Origin: Sodalis praecaptivus
Lineage (GTDB): Bacteria; Pseudomonadota; Gammaproteobacteria; Enterobacterales; Enterobacteriaceae
DNA: 64,000 bases
Assembly: GCF_000517425.1 (NCBI RefSeq)
Contig: NZ_CP006569.1
Location: forward strand, 2,904,760-2,968,759
Reading direction: 5' to 3'
The translations under genes were made by a program, and so were the position numbers. Below, one piece after another: positions 1 through 8,266 of the stretch. A model generated the notes under the pieces. That model had not been told where the DNA came from and made no database searches. It saw only the letters and a list, made by a program, of their open reading frames with translations. Positions within the stretch are counted from its first letter, which is position 1. Each line of letters opens with the position of its first letter.

Positions 1-253
1 AATCGTGCCACAGCGCCTTATCATGATTGAATTGAATTTGCTGATAGTCAGCAAACTTCATTTCGCGAAATTGCGAAGGCACATTGCTTTTTGGCGCTTC
101 ATACCCTTTGGCCGCCAGCGCCTGGGCTTGCTTAGCCACATCGTCAATAGAAAATGCCCATGAGGGCAAAGCGTATAGCGTCAACAGCACCGTGGCTCCC
201 AGCCAACGGAGACTCGCTTTGGATGATTTGACGAAGAATTTATTATTTGGCAC
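1..253 (-). CDS. opgG: Periplasmic glucan biosynthesis protein OpgG (MdoG), N-terminal part
   Basis: OpgG is a periplasmic protein needed to make osmoregulated periplasmic glucans, working with the membrane glucosyltransferase OpgH, whose gene normally follows it and would lie left of this window. Only about the first 84 residues are present; the frame runs off the edge. The reverse strand reads a hydrophobic signal peptide ending in LPSWA, then [20 protein letters not shown] and [12 protein letters not shown], which match the start of enteric MdoG from memory. The start is a GTG at 251-253, preceded by a G-rich Shine-Dalgarno-like run. There is no ATG in frame upstream. In E. coli opgC and clsC lie between opgG and ymdB; both are missing here. 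Confidence 0.9.
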   Translation of the reverse strand, partial: MPNNKFFVKSSKASLRWLGATVLLTLYALPSWAFSIDDVAKQAQALAAKGYEAPKSNVPSQFREMKFADYQQIQFNHDKALWHD

Positions 254-872
254 ATCCCCCCCTCTGCGTGTGCTCTTAATCATTTACAGCAATCTTTGAT
301 TACTGAAATCACTTGTCCGACAGCATGATACAGTAATGGTTCCTCTTATTCGCCTTCCCGGCACCCTGTATTTCAATAGGCTGAAAAACCCACTCTTCGA
401 GTGATAAAAGATAGTCTATAAAAGGGTAAGCCAACAGTTGGCGCCCGGTTTGATTTTACCTTAGCCATCGGGCGGGGGTTAATGCTTTTTTCTCTTTCAG
501 CGGATTATGGGCAAAAAAGCAGATTTTTTAACCCCGACAAATCAGCATATTGCCCTGACCGCGGATGCTAGGGTGCCGATCGGGCCGGATAGCGCCCATG
601 AATCACCGGCGCCCGGAAAGATCTTATTACATTTCCCTGCCGGCGATGCCCCATACCGCGTTGGCGCCGGGCGTCACCGTACTCGGCGCTGAAGGAGCGT
701 CGATTGCTGCCCGGACACTGGCGCGGTTTATCATCCATTATCCCCGCGCCATGGGGTCGCCTGCCGGCGATGGACCTCAATACCGTTGACTTGCCCCCGG
801 CGATTTACGCCAGCGCCGTTTGTCTTGCCGCCGCTAATGTCCATCAGCGGCGTTTGACTTGCCCCCGGCATT
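254..872. other. Spacer between opgG and ymdB
   Basis: About 620 bases with no gene I can support. The left end should hold the opgG leader and promoter. The right end holds two near-identical copies of a stretch matching the ymdB 3' end. The short open frames here lack ribosome-binding sites and family resemblance. In E. coli this interval carries opgC and clsC, so it may be a deletion scar. Confidence 0.5.
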
Positions 873-890
873 CTACGCCAGCGCCGTTTG
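786..890. repeat. Imperfect direct repeat at the ymdB 3' end
   Basis: Two copies of about 37 bases, at 786-822 and 854-890, differ at only a few positions and are offset by 68 bases. The second copy includes the last codons and stop of ymdB. The first is therefore an extra copy of the gene end, as expected from a small tandem duplication after the stop codon. Confidence 0.75.
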
Positions 891-1391
891 ATATAAATGC
901 GCATTTTCCGCATCGAAACAGACAAAAATGACTTGCTGCGGCCAGTCATGGCGCGCCAGGAACGCGCGCACGGCGTCGATGGCGATACGGGCCGCGGCCG
1001 GTTTGGGAAAACCGTATACGCCGGTGCTGATATTGGGGAAAGCCAAACGGGCCAGACGGTACTCCGCCGCGAGCCGCAGGCTATTGTCATAGGCGCTGCG
1101 CAACAGCGCCGCTTCATGCTGCCCGCCGCCGCGCCAGACGGGGCCGACGGTGTGGATGATGTGACGCACGCCGAGGCGGCCGCCGCCGGTTATCACCGCC
1201 TCCCCCACCGCGCATCCGCCGCGCGCGCGGCGAATCGCCGCACATTCCTGCACAAGTGCCGGGCCGGCGGCACGATGAATGGCGCCATCGACACCGCCCC
1301 CACCCATCAGCCGCTGATTGGCCGCATTGACAATGCCCTCGACCGCCAGATGGGTAATATCGCCGGTGATGATCTGAATACGCGCGTCCAT
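873..1391 (-). CDS. ymdB: Macrodomain protein YmdB, O-acetyl-ADP-ribose deacetylase
   Basis: YmdB hydrolyses O-acetyl-ADP-ribose and in E. coli also modulates RNase III. The protein (172 residues) is a single macrodomain. It begins with IITGDITHLAVEGIVNAAN, where GDIT and the NAAN loop bind ADP-ribose, followed by the glycine-rich GGGGVDGAIH segment and later the phosphate-loop sequence NISTGVYGFP. The frame is open further upstream, but the ATG at 1391 is preceded by GGAGAAAT and gives the family's usual N-terminus. Length and motifs are complete, so it should be functional. Confidence 0.93.
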   Translation of the reverse strand: MDARIQIITGDITHLAVEGIVNAANQRLMGGGGVDGAIHRAAGPALVQECAAIRRARGGCAVGEAVITGGGRLGVRHIIHTVGPVWRGGGQHEAALLRSAYDNSLRLAAEYRLARLAFPNISTGVYGFPKPAAARIAIDAVRAFLARHDWPQQVIFVCFDAENAHLYQTALA

Positions 1392-1611
1392 TATTTCTCC
1401 TCTCATCCTCCCGCGTGGAGAACCATTATCCCCTTTGCCGGTCATAAAGTGAACGGCGCGGTTGACCCGCCGCGCTGGCCCAACGCCCTTGTCTAAGCGA
1501 TCGCAATTCAGGCGTTTTTCGCTCGCGTACCTCTAGGCTGGGTCTACGCTTAAAGGATACGCTTCATTCGGCCCGCACGGCGCAAAACCGTCACGGTTAG
1601 GGGGACGCATT

Positions 1612-2802
1612 ATGCAAGATCAAATTATCCATAACCTGCCCGCGATTCACGGCCCTTCACTCTTTCAAAGCTTTTTCCAGGCCGGCTTCGACTGTTCCAC
1701 CGAATGGCGCGGCGACGGACGCCGGCTCGATATTATTCATTCCAGCGGCCATGAAATGCTGGCGGCGAAAGATTACGCCCAATTGGCCGACTGCCGGCTC
1801 ACCACCGTGCGCGATGGATTGCGCTGGCACCTTATCGAAACCACGCCCGGCCAGTATGATTGGTCGAGCTTTTTGCCGATGCTACATAGCGCGCAGGCCA
1901 ACGGACTCCAGGTGATTTGGGATTTGTGCCACTTCGGCTGGCCTGATCATCTGGATATTTGGCAGCCGGCGTTCGTGGACGGTTTTGCCCGCTTCGCCGG
2001 CGCCGCCGCGGCGCTGGTGCGCGCTGAAGGGATAGTGCAACCCATTTATACCCCTATCAATGCGGTTTCATTTTGGAGCTGGGCGGGTGGCGATATGGCG
2101 TCCATCGCGCCGATGGCCTCCGGGCAAGGCAAGGCGTTAAAACAGCAGCTGGTTCGCGCCAGCCTGGCCGCCATGGCGGCGATCCGCGCGGTAGATCCCA
2201 CAGCGCGCTTCCTTCAGCCGGAACCGGTGGTGCATATCAATGCGCCGGCGGGCAAACCGGAGCTGGAACAGGCGGCGGAAGCTTTGCGCCTGCGTCAGTT
2301 CGAGGTGTGGGATATGCTCTGCGGCCGGGAAATGCAGGCGCTGGGCGGCGGTGAAGAGTGGCTGGATATCATCGGCGTTGGGTATCGACCTGGCAATCAA
2401 TGGTTTTATCACGGAGAGACGATTGCGCTGGATGACGGCCATTACCGCCCCTTTGCGACCCTATTGCAGGAGGTGTGGCAACGCTATCAACGCCCGCTCC
2501 TCATCGCCGAAACGGGTGCGGATGAGGAGATGCGCGTCCCCTGGGCGCGCTATATCTTTGAACAGGCGGTGCAGGCAATGCAGGCTCACGTGGCGGTGGA
2601 AGGCATTTGCCATTATCCCATCGCCGACTACCGCAGCTGGAGCGAGGAAAAGCACCGGCCTTTCGGTCTGTTGGGTATGCAAGATGTCAACGGCTGCCGT
2701 TCAATTTATGAACCGTTGGCGCTGGAGTTGCGCGGTCAGCAGATACGCCTGGCGGGCCTGCTAAAGGACGCCGAACCGGGTCATCAGGCGGTTTCCGCCT
2801 GA
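1612..2802 (+). CDS. Glycoside hydrolase clan A-like (beta-glucosidase-like) protein
   Basis: A 396-residue protein with the look of a TIM-barrel glycosidase related to GH1/GH5 enzymes. Segments typical of alternating barrel strands include GLRWHLIETTPGQYDW (about 68-83), LQVIWDLCHFGWPDHLDIW (about 103-121) and PLLIAETGADEE near residue 300, where the glutamate of IAETG is in the place of a retaining-enzyme nucleophile. The usual GH1 acid/base NEP motif is not obvious; PINAVSFW sits at about that position with Asn but no Glu. It may be a divergent or inactive member, and the substrate cannot be read from sequence. It stands alone, with no sugar transporter nearby. Confidence 0.65.
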   Translation: MQDQIIHNLPAIHGPSLFQSFFQAGFDCSTEWRGDGRRLDIIHSSGHEMLAAKDYAQLADCRLTTVRDGLRWHLIETTPGQYDWSSFLPMLHSAQANGLQVIWDLCHFGWPDHLDIWQPAFVDGFARFAGAAAALVRAEGIVQPIYTPINAVSFWSWAGGDMASIAPMASGQGKALKQQLVRASLAAMAAIRAVDPTARFLQPEPVVHINAPAGKPELEQAAEALRLRQFEVWDMLCGREMQALGGGEEWLDIIGVGYRPGNQWFYHGETIALDDGHYRPFATLLQEVWQRYQRPLLIAETGADEEMRVPWARYIFEQAVQAMQAHVAVEGICHYPIADYRSWSEEKHRPFGLLGMQDVNGCRSIYEPLALELRGQQIRLAGLLKDAEPGHQAVSA

Positions 2803-2878
2803 CCTGGTGCGCTAGAAGAAGACGTAGGGGGTCGGCGAGTCATCCTTATCCTGTAATCATGGGCTATCCGACCCGCCG

Positions 2879-3043
2879 TTAAGGCGCCTTTTTATAGCAT
2901 GACTGGACATCAATAGGATCCGCCGAATGGCGGAGATCGTTTAACCAGGCGAGGCCGAATAAAACCGTTACGGCGATTAAAATGGATATTAACAAACCGA
3001 TTAGCAGCAGTAATTTTGTCTCATCAAGTTTGCTGGATTCCAT
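2879..3043 (-). CDS. Small single-span membrane protein (54 aa)
   Basis: A tiny protein starting MESSKLDETK, followed by one strongly hydrophobic segment at about residues 11-33 and a short polar tail ending in KKAP. The ATG at 3043 has a good AGGAG ribosome-binding site seven bases upstream. It lies 25 bases downstream of another small membrane-protein gene on the same strand, so the two probably form an operon. I do not recognise the family. Codon use and the ribosome-binding site argue that it is real. Confidence 0.6.
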   Translation of the reverse strand: MESSKLDETKLLLLIGLLISILIAVTVLFGLAWLNDLRHSADPIDVQSCYKKAP

Positions 3044-3068
3044 ATCTGCTCCTTTCCCTCGCCGATAG

Positions 3069-3209
3069 TCAGATTATCCAGAGTGTCATCAAACTGACAA
3101 AGAGGATAAGGGTTCCTGACGCAATCGCCAGTACCGCAATGGCAAATTGCGCATCGCTCAATGTCTCGCGATGATATTTTTTGCGACTGATTCGACGGCG
3201 TATTTTCAC
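3069..3209 (-). CDS. Small basic membrane protein (about 46 aa), YmiA-like in layout
   Basis: The conserved-looking part is a basic N-terminus (KIRRRISRKKYHRE), then LSDAQF and one hydrophobic helix ending in LWII. The frame is open to 3299, but the first part looks like non-coding sequence, and a GTG at 3209 gives a 46-residue protein with positive-inside topology. The start is uncertain because no strong ribosome-binding site is visible. Its size and layout recall the enteric YmiA family; that link is a guess. It precedes the 54-residue membrane protein gene. Confidence 0.45.
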   Translation of the reverse strand: MKIRRRISRKKYHRETLSDAQFAIAVLAIASGTLILFVSLMTLWII

Positions 3210-3441
3210 AACACATTTTTCTGATGTAGCAACGGAAACCCAACCGGAACGGCCGGCGAAAACAGCAGATAAATTAGGTGAATTACAACCTGAATGCAAG
3301 GGGAAACGGCGCGCTCAGGCGCCGCGCGGCCCGGACGAGAGGGCCAAAGTGCGCGGGCTTTAGCGCGTCATCAGGCATCAGGCTGGGTGACGCGCTGCGG
3401 CCTGCGGCGTGAACCCGCGGCGGCGCCTGCTGCGGCTTGGA

Positions 3442-3624
3442 TCAGCAAACGCCGAAATCCCCCTCTTCTTTATACAGGGTCAATTCTTCCGCTCTGAACG
3501 CCTTACTGTTCTCCTCGCCGGAATCCATCATGCCGCAATAAACGAAGCCATCCTCGATTTTCACCACGCTCATCGCGGGTCCGCCTTTTTTCGGCTGTAC
3601 GATATCGCCGGTTTCAAATGCCAT
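3442..3624 (-). CDS. DUF2158 (YodC-like) small protein
   Basis: A 60-residue soluble protein. The N-terminus MAFETGDIVQPKKGGPAMSV carries the hallmark of DUF2158/YodC proteins, a short SH3-like barrel with a G-D-x-V-x-x-K-x-G-G-P-x-M pattern; the centre (VYCGMMDSG) and a Lys/Glu-rich end follow. Function in the family is unknown. Two adjacent ATG codons (3627 and 3624) could start it; the second is better spaced from GGGAGGTA. Confidence 0.8.
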   Translation of the reverse strand: MAFETGDIVQPKKGGPAMSVVKIEDGFVYCGMMDSGEENSKAFRAEELTLYKEEGDFGVC

Positions 3625-3745
3625 CATTACCTCCCGCCCGCAGGCTGAGTACTTGTTTCTCGTCGGGTCGCCGGACAGGCGATACGGCAGCGGCCTGCGG
3701 CGATTGCCGCGCTACGGCCTTCGCGCCGCCCCTTGCGCCAGCGCT

Positions 3746-4612
3746 CTATCCGTTAACCACTTCACCGCCGTTAACATGCAACATTTGGCCACTGACATAG
3801 GATGAGTCCCCGCAGGCCAAATAGACATAAGCCGGCGCCAACTCGGCCGGCTGGCCAGGTCGGCCCAGCGGCTTGCTTTCGCCAAAACTGGCCACTTGTT
3901 CGGGGCTAAAGGTCGAAGGCACCAGCGGCGTCCAGATCGGTCCCGGCGCTACCCCGTTCACCCGAATGCCTTTGGGAGCCAGGTGATTGGAAAGAGCACG
4001 GGTGAAAGAGGTAATCGCACCCTTGGTCGACGAATAGTCGATAAGATCAGGCCGCCCCTGGTAGGCCGTAATGGAAGCGGTATTGATGATGGTGGCGCCG
4101 GATGCCAAATAAGGTAACGCGGCCTGACAAAGATAGAACATCGAAAAAATATTGGTGCGGAATGTTCGCTCCAGTTGCTGCGGCGTGATGGCGCCGAAAT
4201 CCGCCTGCGGATGTTGCTCGCCGGCCACGTTGACCAAAATGTCCAGTTTGCCGAAATGCGCCAAGGTCTCATTGACCACCTGCGCGCTAAAACTCACCTC
4301 CGCCAAATCGCCACGAATAAGTAACGCCCGCGCGCCATAATACTCTACGGCACTGCGGGTCTGCTGCGCATCGTTGTCCTCGCTCAGATAGACGATCGCC
4401 ACGTCCGCCCCCTCTTTTGCGAAGGCGACCGCCACAGCACGGCCGATGCCGCTGTCGCCGCCGGTAATAACGGCAATTTTATCCTTAAGTTTGCCCCCCG
4501 CCCGATAGTCGGGGTCATCATAAACCGGCTGCGGGTCCATCGCGCTTTCTTCTCCCGGTTGTGTATGCTGCCGCTGCGCGGGCGGAGCCTGCTGTGGATA
4601 TTTCTCGCTCAT
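3746..4612 (-). CDS. SDR family oxidoreductase, YghA/GSP39-like
   Basis: A 288-residue NAD(P)-dependent short-chain dehydrogenase of the YghA/YhxC type. The first 40 residues are a Pro/Gln-rich extension typical of this subgroup (ending PQPVYDDPDYRAGGKL). The Rossmann cofactor motif TGGDSGIGRA is at about 50-59, NVAG at 128-131, the catalytic Ser in NTASIT near 180 and YSSTK at 193-197 with Tyr193 and Lys197. PGPIWTPL and the C-terminal GQMLHVNGGE complete the fold. Members are often general-stress genes; the substrate here is unknown. No operon partner is visible. Confidence 0.9.
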   Translation of the reverse strand: MSEKYPQQAPPAQRQHTQPGEESAMDPQPVYDDPDYRAGGKLKDKIAVITGGDSGIGRAVAVAFAKEGADVAIVYLSEDNDAQQTRSAVEYYGARALLIRGDLAEVSFSAQVVNETLAHFGKLDILVNVAGEQHPQADFGAITPQQLERTFRTNIFSMFYLCQAALPYLASGATIINTASITAYQGRPDLIDYSSTKGAITSFTRALSNHLAPKGIRVNGVAPGPIWTPLVPSTFSPEQVASFGESKPLGRPGQPAELAPAYVYLACGDSSYVSGQMLHVNGGEVVNG

Positions 4613-5088
4613 GGGCGCATCCCCTCTTCCTTATCCGTTAGCGTGACTTGAATCATTAGCCTAGAAGCTGCCGTCAGCAGCGTCAAACCGACGAAGTATT
4701 AGTAAAACTTATCTGCGGCTTGGCGGTAAACCCGTGGGCAACAGCGAGACCCGTCGACATCGTAGTCTGCCTCACACGCAGGACATGGGGCTATCCCTTG
4801 CGGCAAAAGGTGAATAAAACGACAACATCGGGTTATAAATTCGACAGTAAACGGGATCTGCACACTGTATAAGACGAATGACACCCCATTCTGACAAATG
4901 GCCTGCCATTCTCGGTGAGGTTAGCGCCTGGCGTCGCTGGCCACAAAATAATCTAATTTATTTATAATTAAATGATGACAATAAGAATGATTAACGTGAT
5001 ACTTCAACTTCATTCATGGATGTAGAGATAATTCGAGCTTGAGGGCAAAGCACCGACGAGCTATTGCGGGTTTTCTCAGGAGGGCGCC
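4613..5088. other. Spacer without a supported gene
   Basis: About 475 bases, probably including the promoter of the SDR gene and of the tail-fibre-assembly-like gene. One reverse frame (4699-4884) contains a CPAC and CC arrangement but starts with a GTG that has no ribosome-binding site, so I do not call it. Confidence 0.4.
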
Positions 5089-5529
5089 ATGTATAGAAGA
5101 TACTCAACCGATTTTGCCATTGCCAGCCTGGATGCGCAGGGCATCGTCCGGCGCTCGGGCTGGATGGTGGTCTACTGCACTCACCCATCAACCCGCGAAT
5201 ACCTCTGCGCCACGCAGGAATATTTATGCGTGGGCGCCACCCTCCCCCCCCATAGCTTTGCCGATAAACCGGTGCTGCCGACCAAGGGCTGGGCGTTGGT
5301 GCGCAGCTGCGATGGTCGCTGTTGGCAAACGGTGGTCGATTTGCGCGGTGAAGTAGCGTATTGCAAGGACACCGGTAGCCGGATGAAGATCGATTTTGTG
5401 GGCAGCCTACCGACAGGGCTGACCCTACTGGCGCCAACGTCACGCAGTGATAACTGGGATGGGCAAAAGTGGGTCCATCAGGATAATCAGCGCTGCCATT
5501 GCGGCACGGACCCCGAAACGCCGAATTAA
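5089..5529 (+). CDS. Orphan phage tail fibre assembly (Tfa) protein
   Basis: A 146-residue protein that matches the Caudovirales tail-fibre-assembly family. EYLCVGATLPPHS corresponds to the EYLPxGVTLPxxS turn, then DKPVLPTKGWALVRSCDGRCWQ, DLRGEVAYCKDTG and the closing LPTGLTLLAP...DNWDGQKWV, which is the family signature (D-x-WDG-x-KWV). It ends soon after this motif and so lacks the helical C-terminal arm of long Tfa proteins. A GGAGGG site precedes the ATG. No fibre or other phage gene is adjacent; it is probably a relic of a lost prophage or a stand-alone fibre chaperone. It is unlike the prophage's own Tfa at 25842-26273. Confidence 0.75.
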   Translation: MYRRYSTDFAIASLDAQGIVRRSGWMVVYCTHPSTREYLCATQEYLCVGATLPPHSFADKPVLPTKGWALVRSCDGRCWQTVVDLRGEVAYCKDTGSRMKIDFVGSLPTGLTLLAPTSRSDNWDGQKWVHQDNQRCHCGTDPETPN

Positions 5530-5701
5530 TTTTTTTCTCCCCCCTGTCGCTACAGCAACCGCCCCGCGCCATGTCAGACCTCCTCGCGGGCGCCTATTTC
5601 CGCCGAGATCGGCGAGCGGTGCCCTGGCGGTGCCGAACGCGGGAAATCAATGCTCTTCGTCATTAAACGCAATCGATTTACAAAAGAAACGTTAAAAAGC
5701 G

Positions 5702-6424
5702 TTACTCTGCCGCCGCGCTCCCTTCCGCTTTATAACCCATACCCAATCTCTCCAGTGTTTCCTTATCCAATTGGTAATATTCCCCTTTTAATTCCGCACA
5801 TAATTTACTCATAAACGTTACCAGATATTCAATATTATAGCGTGCCATTTCCTTTCCCAGTTCCGTTTGCATACTGTCTGCCAAGGTCAATAATTTGGTT
5901 TGAAAATGATCAAAGGTATAATTGACATCATCCAGCGGCCGGTGCAAAGCAAGCGGGTCGTCGGCGTGAAATAGGCCCCGGCCCAATTGCCCGGCCACAT
6001 GGAACACCCGCGCTAAGCCGATGGCCCCCAAGGACTCCAGCCGGTCAGCGTCCTGCACGATTTTTGCTTCCAGCGTTTCCGGCGTGATGCCGGCGCTGAA
6101 GCTATGCGCCTCAATCGCATGCGCCACGCCGCCATATAGCCGCGTCGGGAAATCGGGAAAATAGTCGGCGAGAATTTCTCGTGTGCGCAAGGCAGCCTGT
6201 CGTGATGCCAGATGACGTTCGGGGTGATTTTTGGGGAGATTGACCACATCGTGGAAATAGCAGGCGGCTAATACGATCCTTTCATCCGCGTCGGTAAACT
6301 GCATTATTTTACGGGCGGTTTTCCACACCCGACTAAAATGGGCAATATCATGCGCTTTGTCATCCTGCGGAAAATGTTGCTCCAGATATTCCTGAAAACG
6401 GCGTTCCCAATCCTCTAAAGTCAT
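5702..6424 (-). CDS. yedJ: HD domain phosphohydrolase YedJ
   Basis: A 240-residue member of the HD superfamily of metal-dependent phosphohydrolases. The metal-binding set is visible: AHDIAHFSRVW near residues 24-34, CYFHDVV near 55-61, AHAIEAHSF near 100-108 and VQDADRLESLGAIGL near 122-136. The segment HRPLDDVNYTFDHFQTKLL and the C-terminal helices match enteric YedJ. The physiological substrate is not known. The gene stands alone with its start at a clear ATG. Confidence 0.92.
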   Translation of the reverse strand: MTLEDWERRFQEYLEQHFPQDDKAHDIAHFSRVWKTARKIMQFTDADERIVLAACYFHDVVNLPKNHPERHLASRQAALRTREILADYFPDFPTRLYGGVAHAIEAHSFSAGITPETLEAKIVQDADRLESLGAIGLARVFHVAGQLGRGLFHADDPLALHRPLDDVNYTFDHFQTKLLTLADSMQTELGKEMARYNIEYLVTFMSKLCAELKGEYYQLDKETLERLGMGYKAEGSAAAE

Positions 6425-7133
6425 ATCCCACTCCTACTTGCTATTAATTGCAATCGCATTATTAAGCCATTGCCAACTGCCTAATATCGCCAAAATCGCC
6501 GTCGATGTTAGTAGCTTAGCATAATCATTCGCTCACCTGGTGCGCAAACAATATTGCAGGTTATGTCTCATTCCAGCGGAAATAACGCGCTCAGGCGGCC
6601 ACACTGCATAAAACCGACGTTGCGACAGGGAGTGCCCGGCGTACTCGCTTACCGTCGCGTGCGATAACGCGCCCAAGGCCGGCATACGCCAGCAAGCAGT
6701 ATCGAAGCCGCGATTCTGCGTTGTTCCCACCCCTCTTTACGTTGTTGCCGCCTAAGTTACCCACGCCCTTCTCCCTTTTGCCCCGTTGCGCCTTAAGTCC
6801 CTGCTCTCTTTCCTTTTGTTATTGGTCCCGCCATTCCCCTTCACCCTCTTCCCTCACCCGCACCCCAGCGCGCCCCGCAACCGCTATTACAGCATATCGA
6901 TATGACAACCTGTTATCCGCTCGCCGGGCCATCGGAATGACAACCTGTCAACGTCCCGCCGGCACAGCAGGCGAGTACCGGGAGCAAGCTGCACATCATG
7001 GTAATAGCGATTGCCAGCGCGGCGAACGGCCGTTTAACTGCTACGCTTATTATTGCAGTATTAATACTTCTTTCATTCTGCTGTGGAAAAGACGCTTGCC
7101 GCGCCGAACCGCTATCACGCAACAGGAGTTAAG
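6425..7133. other. Long spacer without a supported gene
   Basis: About 700 bases. The open frames inside (for example a Pro/Ser-rich forward one at 6721-7179) have no recognisable domain or ribosome-binding site. The right end should carry the promoter of the DUF2188 gene. Confidence 0.5.
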
Positions 7134-7358
7134 ATGGATAATTATCATGTCACTAAAGCTGAAGATAAATGGGTCTTAACCAAGGAAGGTAATAGCCGTC
7201 CCTCAAAAACGGCGGCGACCAAGGATGAAATTATTACCCTTACCCACAGTTATATGACCGGCAAAACGGCCTCGGTGAAAATTCATAAACAGGATGGCAC
7301 GATTCAGGAAGAACGCACCTATCCGCGCACCAGCGATCCCCGTAAATCCAAGGGATAA
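7134..7358 (+). CDS. DUF2188 domain protein
   Basis: A 74-residue protein beginning MDNYHVTKAEDKWVLTKEG and ending in a Lys-rich tail. The layout HV...W.L..EG, then A...K.E....., then V.IHKQDGTIQEERTYP, is typical of DUF2188, a small beta-rich family often found in stress or plasmid contexts and of unknown role. The ATG at 7134 is preceded by AGGAG at good spacing; the frame is open 51 bases upstream but without coding character. It stands alone. Confidence 0.8.
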   Translation: MDNYHVTKAEDKWVLTKEGNSRPSKTAATKDEIITLTHSYMTGKTASVKIHKQDGTIQEERTYPRTSDPRKSKG

Positions 7359-7419
7359 CCGGTGTCGCCGCCACCGCTCCGGCGTCCTGTTACTCCCGCG
7401 GTAAGACGTTCGGGGCGGT

Positions 7420-8034
7420 TTACCTTTCGCGACTTACGGCCTGGGCAATGAACCGTCCGGCGAGCGTAATGCCCTCCGGTGAAAGCGTATGGCCGAGGCC
7501 CGGAAAGATTTTCGCCGTCGCCTTCATGCCCACCGCGCTCAGCAATCGCGCGGCCAGCGGGCTTTCGCTCGCGGGAATAACGTCATCTTGCCCTCCGTGC
7601 AGCAATAGCACCGGCGTCTGCGCCGCTGCCGGCGTTAGGGGGAGCGGTGTCGCCAATCTGCCGGAAAACGCGACCACTCCGGCCACCGGCCAGCGGCCGG
7701 AAGCGACCGCATCCAGAGCCATGGTCGCGCCCTGGGAAAACCCCGCCAGCACCACCTTCTCCGGCTGTCCCTCCAGTCCCCGGACTGCCATTAAGCGCGC
7801 CAGCGTGGTATCAAACGATGCCCGCGCCGCCTGAATGCGCCGCGGCCGGTTTTGTTCCGTTACGCCTACTACGCTGAACCACTGATAGCCTTGACCAAAA
7901 TCGGAATGCGTCGGCGCATCGGGAGAAGCAAAGTCACAGCCGGGTAACTGGTGCTTCCAGGCATCCGCCAGAGGGAGCAAATCATCGCCGCTGCTCCCTA
8001 CGCCGTGCAAAAGAATAATCAGGCTAGTGTTCAT
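7420..8034 (-). CDS. Alpha/beta hydrolase, phospholipase/carboxylesterase family
   Basis: A 204-residue serine esterase of the YpfH/carboxylesterase group. The oxyanion segment LLHGVGSSGDDL lies at 8-19, the nucleophile elbow GFSQG at 98-102 with Ser100, the acid in GGQDDVIP near Asp150, and the base in GLGHTLS at His182. It has no signal peptide, so it acts in the cytoplasm. The natural substrate is unknown; the family hydrolyses short acyl esters. Downstream of it on the same strand there is no partner gene. Confidence 0.88.
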   Translation of the reverse strand: MNTSLIILLHGVGSSGDDLLPLADAWKHQLPGCDFASPDAPTHSDFGQGYQWFSVVGVTEQNRPRRIQAARASFDTTLARLMAVRGLEGQPEKVVLAGFSQGATMALDAVASGRWPVAGVVAFSGRLATPLPLTPAAAQTPVLLLHGGQDDVIPASESPLAARLLSAVGMKATAKIFPGLGHTLSPEGITLAGRFIAQAVSRER

Positions 8035-8266
8035 CGCGTATTCCTTACTTTTACAAATCCAGTATCACCAACGCCGGAGCCACCGGGTTAATGCCGTTCG
8101 TTTTTTCCGCCGCTGCGGGCCGGAAGGAAAATCGCCAGCGTCATTAGCCGCACCAGCAGGCGCGCAAACCTATGGCTGCGTTCACATTTCGCAAGATACC
8201 GTGATGCCGATCGGATGATAATCCTCCCACTCAGAGGTTATTAATTTCCATTATGGAAGCAATTCC

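Noticed and set aside
897-1496. Forward 199-codon frame
   Set aside because: It is the shadow of ymdB on the opposite strand; GC-rich genes often leave the antisense frame open.
4699-4884. Reverse 61-codon frame with a CPAC motif
   Set aside because: It begins with GTG lacking a ribosome-binding site, and a single CPAC with scattered cysteines is not enough to support a zinc protein.
6721-7179. Forward Pro/Ser-rich 152-codon frame
   Set aside because: Low-complexity start, no ribosome-binding site, and it overlaps the better supported DUF2188 start.
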